A stretch of 64,000 bases of DNA from Myrmaecium sp. VS I D KN 1 (taxonomy: Eukaryota > Ascomycota > Dothideomycetes > Valsariales > Valsariaceae): the NCBI GenBank assembly GCA_019775845.1, contig JADQAV010000005.1, positions 186,001 through 250,000 on the forward strand, in the 5' to 3' direction. The position numbers were made by a program, and so were the translations under genes. The notes beneath the pieces are model-generated. The model was not told the origin of the DNA, searched no databases, and worked only from the letters and a program-made list of their open reading frames with translations. How positions within the stretch are numbered: the first letter of the stretch is position 1; each line of letters starts with the position of its first letter. Below are positions 32,774-40,929 of the stretch, one piece after another.

Positions 32774-33962
32774 ATGAACACGCCTTTCCCCCTCAACACC
32801 GGCGCCACGATCCCGGCGGTGGGGTTGGGCACCTGGCAATCGCCTCCCGGCGAGGTCAAGAATGCCGTCTACCACGCGCTCAAGGTCGGCTACCGGCACA
32901 TCGACTGCGCCTTCATGTATCAGAACGAGGACGAGGTGGGCAAGGGCATCAAGGAGGCCATCGACGCCGGCATCGTCAAGCGCGAGGACATCTTCATCAC
33001 CACCAAGCTGTGGTGCACCTACCACAGCCGCGTCGAGGAGGCTCTGGATTTGAGTTTGAGCAGACTCGGTTTGGATTACGTCGACCTCTATCTCATGCAC
33101 TGGCCCATTCCCATGAACCCCAAAGGTATTCTTCTGAGCTCAATCTTCCGTCTCTCTCTTCTCTCTTTCTTTCTCTTGGTCTCTCTGTCTACACAAAGCC
33201 TCCACCGCAAAGCCAGCCACCTAACAACCACCCCACACAGGCAACCACCCACTCATCCCCCGACTCCCCGACGGCTCCCGCGACCTGGACAAATCCTGGT
33301 CGCACGTGCGAACGTGGAAGGAGCTCGAGAAGCTCCCGGGCACAGGCAAAGCCAAAGCCGTCGGCGTGGCCAACTACTCGATCAAGTACCTCGAGGAGCT
33401 GCTGCCGGAGGCCAGCCTCGTCCCGGCCGTCAACCAGGTCGAGAACCACCCGCTCCTGCCGCAGCAGGACCTCGTCGACTTCTGCCACGCCAAGGGCATC
33501 CACGTCACCGCTTACTCGCCCCTTGGCAGCAATGACGCCCCCTTGCTGGCCGATCCGGATGTTCGCGAGCTTGCTGAGAAGCATAAGGTCGGCGCTGGCA
33601 CCATTCTCTTGAGCTACCATGGTAAGTCTCTCCTCACCTACCCCTGTGGTCCTCTCCTCTCCTCTCCTTGCTCCCTCGTACAGAACGAATATGATCTTGA
33701 AGCCGTAAGGGGGAAGCATAATGAGTTGGGAGCAAGAAGCATAGCGTAGACCCCTCACTAACCACATCCAACAACAGTCGCCCGCGGCAACTCCGTCCTC
33801 CCGAAATCCACCAAGCCCCACCGGATCGAGGAGAACAGCAAGATCATCCCGCTCGAGGAGGCCGACCTGCAGCTCCTCAACGCCATCCACCAAAAACGCG
33901 GCCTCCACCGGTTCGTCTACCCGGACTTTGGCGTCAACTTGGGCTTTCCCGACAAGCAGTGA
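32774..33962 (+). CDS. Aldo-keto reductase, candidate D-glucuronate reductase (305 aa)
   Basis: An NADPH-dependent aldehyde reductase of the AKR superfamily. Three exons, 32774-33125, 33241-33621 and 33778-33962, keep phase (introns 115 and 156 bp). Start [20 protein letters not shown] follows ACC-ATG; an in-frame ATG at 32705 would add 23 residues ([12 protein letters not shown]...), possibly a targeting peptide. The catalytic tetrad is visible: Asp and Tyr in [13 protein letters not shown] (near 42-47), Lys in TTKLW (near 77), His in LMHWP (near 109). The cofactor end reads [16 protein letters not shown] and the C-terminus FGVNLGF is typical of fungal glycerol/uronate reductases. In fungi such an enzyme reduces D-glucuronate to L-gulonate, the step after MIOX. 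Other aldehyde substrates remain possible. Confidence 0.93.
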
Positions 33963-34457
33963 ATCGCTGCTACCCCAGCGCGGATTGGAAATAATGAATG
34001 ATGATGATGAGGTGGCGTAGATTGTGATATGAGGAATAGTGGTGTCCTATTCATCTCAGATCTTCCTTTGAACCAATATGAACAGAGAAAGGGAAAGGAA
34101 AAGCAAAGCGGGGCTTCGGAATCAAGAGCACGCATCGGGGAACCCGGTAAATTATCCAGTGAGCTTAGGAAACAAAAATGAGATATACCCTTTCACATGA
34201 TGATTGGAGATGTGATGGCACAGACTACGCAAGACCGCGTTGTTCATTGTATAACCGAAAAGCCCCGATGCCTATACCTAGCTCCAGATCTGCGCCTGTA
34301 TAAGGACAGTATCTCTATACTTATCGACCGCACCCCGAACCCCAACCCCCGAACAAAAACAAGATGGTAAAAATAAACCAAAAAAGACAAAGGCACCACG
34401 CAGTCATAGCCAGGAACTCGCAACCCCAGCCTCATCAGCAGCCCTTCCACACGACCG
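33963..34457. other. Intergenic stretch
   Basis: About 500 bp between convergent genes, AT-richer; presumed 3' UTRs. Nothing else seen. Confidence 0.35.
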
Positions 34458-35227
34458 CTATCGTACGTCCCGCCTCAGCTTCCGCCACAACCGGCGCGCG
34501 CCCCGACCAACCTTGCGCTGGAGACGCTGCCAAAGGCCCGGTTTGCGACCCCGAACGTACTCCCCGTCCAGAACAAAGCGGACGGTGCGGGCATCGGCTG
34601 CAGATGGGAGTGTGAGCGTGCGGGTATACCTTCATGTCAGGAAAAGAAGAAGAAAAAAAAGGAACAAGAAGGAAGTGAAGTCTTGCGGATCTGAGGGTGA
34701 GGATCGGGGAGGGGAGGGGGAGGTTACGTACGCTGATCCGACGCGTTCCTGGCGTAAGGCAGCGGCTGCGACGATGGCCCGTCACCGGTGAGCGCTGGAG
34801 GTGCGAGGCCATGGCGACCTGGAATGGCGCCGGTGAGCGCGGGACATCCGACGTTTTCTGTGCAGCCTTGCTCGGAACGGATGCTGGCCTTCGAGAGGGT
34901 GAGGACGCACCCGATCCGGGGAGTTGCCGATATGATGACCCAACCTGGATATGGCGGCGGCGGCGGAAAATCTATGGATGGGTCAAGCCCCATCCGTTTT
35001 TCTTTTTCCGCCGTGAGTTCCCCAGCCCTCTTCGAGAATCGGTCAACGACGTCCGCGCCTGGCGTGCGGTCACCTTTTTCCCACGCGGTCGTGAAGGCCG
35101 CCATGAACTGGTCCACTTGGAACAGCGGTGCGTCGGACGCGATCACGATGCCATCCAAGTAGTTGGTCGGAGGGCTTTGGCTTAACACCCGCCATGATGT
35201 TCTCCGCGTTAACATTGGGTCGTCCAT
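34458..35227 (-). CDS. Unrecognised spliced gene (boundaries tentative)
   Basis: An ATG at 35227 opens MDDPMLTRRTSWRVLS, followed by APLFQVDQFMAAFTTAWEKG, ADVVDRFSKRAGELTAEKE and DPSIDFPPPPPYP, which read as a real acidic helical domain. After about 34915 the frame turns low-complexity, suggesting introns. A last exon starting after an AAG acceptor near 34632 reads PSAADARTVRFVLDGEYVR then a very basic end KPGLWQRLQRKVGRGARR up to TAG at 34458. A GTACGT donor lies near 34731. I could not find one fully consistent set of junctions. No family recognised; an acidic front and basic tail suggest a small adaptor or nucleic-acid binder only as a guess. Confidence 0.4.
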
Positions 35228-36331
35228 CGCTTCGACTTGAAGAGTGAAGTTGACTAGGATATGCGTGGTTGTTGGAACGAGCGAGTTTGGGTAGGTATAT
35301 GGAAAGGCGTAAGTATGGTCTAGATATGTTCGATATAGATGGCAATGGAGGTAAAGAGTAGGATGAGTACATATGAAGGGTGAAAGAAGATGGCAGATTT
35401 CCACTCAACTCAACAAGGGCAAGCTTCCACCAGTCCATCGTGACTGCCAATTGGGTTGATCCGACGTAGTAGTAAGAACAGGGTAGTAGAAGAGTAACTG
35501 TAAGAAAATCCCGAGGAAAGATCATCTGTGCGAATGAGTGTAGCTCTCCCGCAAGCCGGCGTCCGCATCGCGATACTTATAGAGGCTTTCGAAAGACAGT
35601 CTGCAGCCGCATTTCTAGACAGAAACATGCAGATGATAACAAATATGGCAACCCAGTAGCTCGTTTCATTCCAATTACTTCCGAGAAACTGCAAAGTATG
35701 ACCGCACATGGGATGAAAAGAATGGGACCGCGACTGGTCCATGTTCAGTGAAGAAGCAATATCGAAGAAAATATCGAGACCGAAGGTGCGGAAACCCCTA
35801 CAGTGTTACGATGGTCCTTCCATGGGTGGAACGAGCAACATATCAGTCTCCTGAGCACGGGAGTCATCTTGGAATCCCACATATTCATGACGAAGTTGTT
35901 CGCAGTATCTATAACGTGCCTCAACATCTGCGCAACCCAGGCGAATTGTGGAGGCTGGGACCGTGGTCTCCCTGGGTTAGTGGCACATCGCCCGTGATGA
36001 GGAGACATGTTATGTAACGGTATATGACAGACATATGGGTAGTAAAATGAAAAGCTCAAACGTCACCATTGAAGCAAAGAAAGTGATAAGGTTGTACTGG
36101 TAAAAGTTTGTGAGCGGTTGATAGAATTGATTTTACCGTAGTTGACTGTGAACATGTGCCGACCGCAACGAAAACAAAGATCCGAAACCCAGAACTCCAG
36201 ACGCTCTCCGAGGCAAGGAAAAATTGTGGTACATCGTCGTTCGTGAATTTCGTAGGTCAGGAAGTGACTATGCGCTTTTATGCAAAAACGCGACAACGAT
36301 TAGCACAACTCTATCACGCCCTGCACAACCG
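35228..36331. other. Intergenic stretch
   Basis: About 1.1 kb upstream of the preceding gene, running to the possible end of the next. Short frames only; no repeat or RNA gene seen. Confidence 0.35.
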
Positions 36332-36932
36332 TTATTCTCTGCCAAAGGAGTCAAAATCAGCCCGCAACCAGGCCCGTGGGAACGTTGCGAAAAAGGGAAA
36401 GAACTAAACCGGGGGATGGTACTTACAATAGAGATAGCGTCAGATCGCCGCGAATGCTAGCTTTGAGCTCGATCTCTACATCCAGATTTGCTTCGAGCTT
36501 CAGCTTGAGACCGTCCTGGTCATCCAGTTTGTTTTGACTCTCCTGCGGCTTCTGGTAGGGTTGGTTTGGGTTCGTCCCGCGCATCGGGATCTCTCCCCTT
36601 TGTGCACGGGCGTATGTTACTGGACCGTCCATGGAGGTGCTGTCGGGGCCGATACGTTCGAAAGGCTGCATGGACTTGAGCTCGCCATTCGCGTCGGCTT
36701 CCTCAAGAGCTTCGAGGCTATTCGTCTTCATGTATTTCCCCTCCTCCATGGCCTTCTGAATGCGTTGCCGGCGGGCTTTGCGAGACGCGGAACGCGAGCG
36801 GTTGGACTGTTGACCCGTCTCTCTTTTGTGTTGCTTGATGGCCTCCTCCTGCTTCTGCTGCTGCATAACCGTGCGGTGCTGGGGCATCTCGGTCTCCGAT
36901 CCGGTGTCAGACTCGTTTCCTTTCGCGGCCAT
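36332..36932 (-). CDS. Disordered protein with conserved C-terminal motif, paralogue A
   Basis: The ATG at 36932 begins MAAKGNESDTGSETEMPQH (the upstream TTG is not a start). The body is polar and basic (RSRSASRKARRQRIQKAMEE), ending in LKLKLEANLDVEIELKASI followed by RGDLTLSLL. The main exon runs to TAA at 36423-36425, but TTGTAAGT there is also a perfect donor. An 88-bp intron (36426-36339) with a GCTGAT branch and TTGGCAG acceptor would replace the stop and end the protein with Leu-Glu at 36332. The C-terminal block alternates hydrophobic and charged residues like an amphipathic strand. It is a paralogue of the gene at 37975-38685. Function unknown. Confidence 0.75.
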
Positions 36933-37974
36933 TGTGCGTGACAGTATCAACTATAATGGAGTATTCTGCAAGAGTTGAAAAGACGTCGAGGTTGAGAGGC
37001 TTGCGGAAGGAAAAGCACAAGGTGGTTGGGTAGTCGGGTGGTTACGAGAGGAAGAAGTACGTGGATCCCCAGCGAGAGAAGAGTAGGTAGGTGGTCAGGA
37101 TTCTGGTTCCATAGATTGGAAGAGCCTCATCGTGGAAGTTTCATCCGTGGGCAGCCACCGGGGCGAGCAAAAACAAGATTGATGCATGGCATGGCGTGTG
37201 AGGTTGCGTCTGGCAGGGCGGAGTACGGAATGAAGCGCCACCAAAACTTGGAAGGCCTCCCACACGCTGACATCATCGGCGTCCAGGGTCCGGATACCGC
37301 CGGCTACCTCAAGCAAGTCACTAAAAGGCACCTTAAGGTACCCGGAAACGCGTACCGGCACGCGCGTTCCATTGGAACCCTTCGGGTTGTAATTCCGCAC
37401 TAACGAATGTGCTTATTATTCTTCGTTCCTCGCAGGGATTTATAATGGTATATCAATGGCAAACAGGGGGCCGGAACAAGGGTTGGCCTGGTAGAACAGA
37501 GGCGGCGTACAAATAAGCCTCTAATACTTAGCAAGACCGACTGGATTGTACCATTGACCATTTTATCAATTTGAGGGATCGGACGTCATGAGGCAACGAG
37601 CAGGAGGACGGGCCCGGGCTGGATGTCGTCTCGCTAGGGACTGGCATGTGCACACCTCTTCTCTAATCACATGCTTAGTGAAGGTAGAGTAGTTCGGCGC
37701 CATCTGGAAAAGTGCTTGAGACAATTACTTTTCATTATACAAACAGATCCATGGAACAAGGTATTTGTGAAAAACTACATAGCATAACGCTCAAACACCA
37801 AAACGCCCCATATAATCACCAAGCGTACTCGTAACTGCGTCATATCTTCCTTCTCGGTAGAGAGCTGCCCAAACCAACTGCGATCAGAACATGCTGTGCA
37901 TTATGGCCGCCGTAGCTCAGTTCCTTCAGCACTGTCAGTATACAGCTTCCTCGTAGACTCTGCGGACAGGGGAC
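36933..37974. other. Intergenic stretch
   Basis: About 1 kb between the two paralogues: 5' flank of copy A and 3' flank of copy B. A plus frame at 37026-37403 (125 codons) has no recognisable motif. If the donor at the end of copy B is used, its last exon lies near 37930. Confidence 0.35.
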
Positions 37975-38685
37975 TTACAAAAGACCCAAAGTCAAATCGC
38001 CGTGAATCTTAGCTTTCAGCTGCACTTCAATGTCCAGGTTCAGCTCAAGACGCAAGCGGAGCTGTTCGTCCTTGTCATCATCGTCCTTCTTCTCGCCGCC
38101 GCCGGTCAAACCTCCGACTGCCTTGCCTGCGGTATCGCCGACCGTATTCACGGCGTTGCCGGCAGTGTTCTGAACCATATCGCCAGCGCCATTGACAAGC
38201 TCGCCGCCGGGAACATTCTCGGTGATCCCATCGAGCGGACCGCCGCCTTGCTTACCCTTCTGCCTCTGGCGCTGGCGGTTGCGGCGACCACCAGTGGCAG
38301 AGACGTCCGAGCGGGTGAGGGATTCGGTGTCGCTGTCGGGAATATTCCTCCTTCCACGGCCGCGTGAAGCACGGCGACGAGACTGGGACTTCTGGGGTTG
38401 AGGTGCAGGTTCTGGTTCAGACTCGCTCGCTTCAGCGCCGGCGTTGGCGTCCGCATCTTCAGCGCCGCCAGCATCAGCGTCACTCTCGGGGCTGGGTGTA
38501 GCTTCCGGAGTCGGCTGCTGCTCGGGTTGCTTCTTACTGCCGAGTTTCTTGGGCGCCTTCTTCTCCGTTTTCTTGCTCGAGCTTTGCGCACCGATTCCAC
38601 CATTCGCCTGGGCCTGACCCTGAGCCTGGCCTTGGCCCTGAGCGCCGATGGAGGACTGCTGCTCTTCGTTCGTGGTGTCGGCCAT
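37975..38685 (-). CDS. Disordered protein with conserved C-terminal motif, paralogue B (236 aa)
   Basis: ATG at 38685. The N-terminal two thirds are Gln/Ala/Glu/Pro-rich (GQGQAQGQAQANGG, SESEPEPAPQPQKSQ), then RRRASRGRGRR, a Gly/Asn/Val-rich segment with repeats (GDMVQNTAGNAVNTVGDTAG), and the same C-terminal block as its neighbour: LRLRLELNLDIEVQLKAKIH then GDLTLGLL. The stop TAA overlaps a perfect GTAAGT donor, exactly as in paralogue A. An acceptor TGACAG about 45 bp on could splice to a short basic tail. The pair is tandem, same strand, about 1 kb apart, so it arose by duplication with divergence of everything except the motif. I recall similar endings in other filamentous fungi but know of no function. 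Confidence 0.85.
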   Translation of the reverse strand: MADTTNEEQQSSIGAQGQGQAQGQAQANGGIGAQSSSKKTEKKAPKKLGSKKQPEQQPTPEATPSPESDADAGGAEDADANAGAEASESEPEPAPQPQKSQSRRRASRGRGRRNIPDSDTESLTRSDVSATGGRRNRQRQRQKGKQGGGPLDGITENVPGGELVNGAGDMVQNTAGNAVNTVGDTAGKAVGGLTGGGEKKDDDDKDEQLRLRLELNLDIEVQLKAKIHGDLTLGLL

Positions 38686-39614
38686 GTCTGTCTAGAGGAA
38701 ATGCAGGAGGAAGATGTAGGATGTTATCTGAAATGCTCGAGGACGTGAGACGATGAAGTATGTGTACAGGTACGGAGGCGAGTATGATACGGAAGACGAG
38801 ACGCGAGACAATGTAGAAGTTGAGAATTAAAAATGAGCAGGAACAGGTTTGTTTGAAAAGATGGAACGTGAGCTCACGGCAGACCCTGGTCGAAGCCGGA
38901 AACCGGATCCCTGTGCGTGACGCAAGGCCATCCACGCGCAACTCGGGAGTCTCCACCGAGCAACTGGCGCGGAAACCTGGCGACATCCTCGTTAGGTGTT
39001 GCTCCCCAGTTTTCGTGCCAGGCAGCGGAGCGTCAGGGACTTGCTAATCGGGTGCTGTGGCGGCCAGCCACGCCAGCCCTCGGCTCTCTTCAGCGCTCTT
39101 CAGCAGATTCCTTCGATCGCGTCGATGTCATCGCCCAGGGTTTGCGTCCTCGTCCGGCACCGGGCAAGGCGAGCAAAGGCAAGTGGATGTCAAAGGCCGG
39201 TTGGACCAGGGTTTAGACCGGTTTTTCTTGATTTCTCGCAGCGCGGACGGAGAAGCGCCCGTCGGGCGATGGATGCTCGGAGCCATTCTCATTTGTGGTC
39301 TGTCGCAGGCGAGTTTACCTTACACATCATTATGTTGTGTGGATACAACCAGTGAATAACACCTTGGGCGACCGCAGAAAATCAACATGTGAGAATGAAT
39401 GGGAGGTTTACAAAGGAGTACGAAGGAGTACGTGTGCGAGGACTTCTTTGCCTGACCGGTGATCGGGACCAGGAAGGGCCGTCGCACGGGAGACCCCGCC
39501 CAAACCTCCCGTAGGAGTGAGTACCAACGAACGGTCAGGTAAACAGCTCGAACCTCTTCGCAGCACCGCCGGCTAGCGTGCGTTCGCAGTCACAACAGCA
39601 ATCCGCACTTGAGA
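38686..39614. other. Intergenic stretch, divergent promoter
   Basis: About 930 bp between paralogue B and the DUF2470-like gene, which are divergent. An aaggagtacg repeat occurs twice near 39413-39432. No gene seen. Confidence 0.4.
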
Positions 39615-40395
39615 ATGGCGACGACCGAGGGTAGAGATGGGGAGGCAAAGAAGCGCATCATCAACCATATGAACGCGGACCACCAGGACTCCGTAAGGAC
39701 GCTGGAATGATGCACACCGTTTGCGACTGTGCTAATGGTGTACTAGGTTGCGAGATACCTGGAACACCACAAAGGCGTCTCATCCTACTCGGCCAGCTCT
39801 GCGCGGTTGACAGACATCGCGCTCGACAGCTTGACTATCAAGGCCGGCAGCAGCCAGTATCGGATCTCACTGGAACCTCCAATGGGTTCGTGGAAGGACG
39901 CACGTGAGCGCCTTGTTCAGATGGATCGCGACGCGCTTCGTGCACTGGACCGGAGCGATATCACTCTCAAGGAATATCGGGCGCCCAAGGGCTTTCACGC
40001 TGTGGTCTTTGCCCTGTGCTCGTTCGCGTACATTGCGAGCACAAGCCGCAACAACTGGCTCCCCGGTTCTTTGTTCTACGAAAGCCTCCGCCTCGGGCAG
40101 TTCCCTGGCTTCGCAAAGTTCGGATATGCCATCCAGCCTCTGGTTCTCTGGGGCATGCTGGCTATCCACATAGCGGAGGTGGCTATCCTGATCCGCACCA
40201 GATTGAGGAAATACAACGTCCCCCTTTTCACCAGGCTATGGTGGGCTTGGGTCTTATCATGCTTTATCGAAGGCTTTGGGGCCTTCCAAAGGTATGAGCG
40301 CAGCACATACCAACGACTACTGCATGCTAAATTTAAACAGGATCGATGCCATCATGGCTGAAGCGAGGCTCGAGAAAGAGAAGCGGGCGCATTGA
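39615..40395 (+). CDS. DUF2470-like plus TMEM254/DUF4499-like membrane protein (225 aa)
   Basis: Three exons, 39615-39692, 39747-40291 and 40341-40395, keep phase. The N-terminal ~105 residues resemble DUF2470, a split-barrel-like domain seen in haem-related proteins: RIINHMNADHQDS and LEHHKGVSSYSASSARLTDI then LDSLTIKAG. After a linker the protein carries three hydrophobic segments (FHAVVFALCSFAYIAST; FAKFGYAIQPLVLWGMLAIH; RLWWAWVLSCFIEGFGAF), the layout of small TMEM254-type membrane proteins, and a charged end ARLEKEKRAH. Likely an organelle or ER membrane protein. Enzymatic activity is unknown; a haem link is inferred only from the domain name. Confidence 0.85.
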
Positions 40396-40929
40396 GGATG
40401 CCGGAATCGAGAAGAGCGCCTTTGGGAGGGTCTCATATCTGGATGCAGTGCTGTGAGGAACAAATGATAGAGAGGTACAGTACGTCGTCTGTCGGGTTAT
40501 GACTGGCTAAGCTTGCCGCACTTGTCCTGTACGCAGCCATTGCAGTACTTGGTTCCGTAGGAGTCTGCCAGATGACGATCAATCAGTTATGGACATCTGC
40601 TTCATTGTAAATTAATTTCATTGCGCCACGAGGGCTCGGATGAGGCAAGGCTCCGCAGCCGTGATCGCCCAGCCAATTTCGCGGGTTCAACGTTGGCGTT
40701 GGCGTTGTCTGCCACTCTGTCAGACTTGCTTGGCGACACATAAAACAAGGGTCCAAGCTCCCCACATCTTGAAGGAGTGCCAGCCTGCCCATCCACTCAA
40801 CCCTCTTCGCCGTTGTCCATTGTCCACGTCCGTTACAACGGTCCGTTTGCTTCGTCCCTCATTTGACATACGTTCTATTCTGCTTCATGTACTTGCTTTC
40901 TCCTCATCACACATTTCCCCGTCACCAAA
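40396..40929. promoter_or_regulatory. Promoter region of the GAS2-domain gene
   Basis: 534 bp with a pyrimidine-rich leader before CACCAAAATGG. No other feature seen. Confidence 0.35.
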
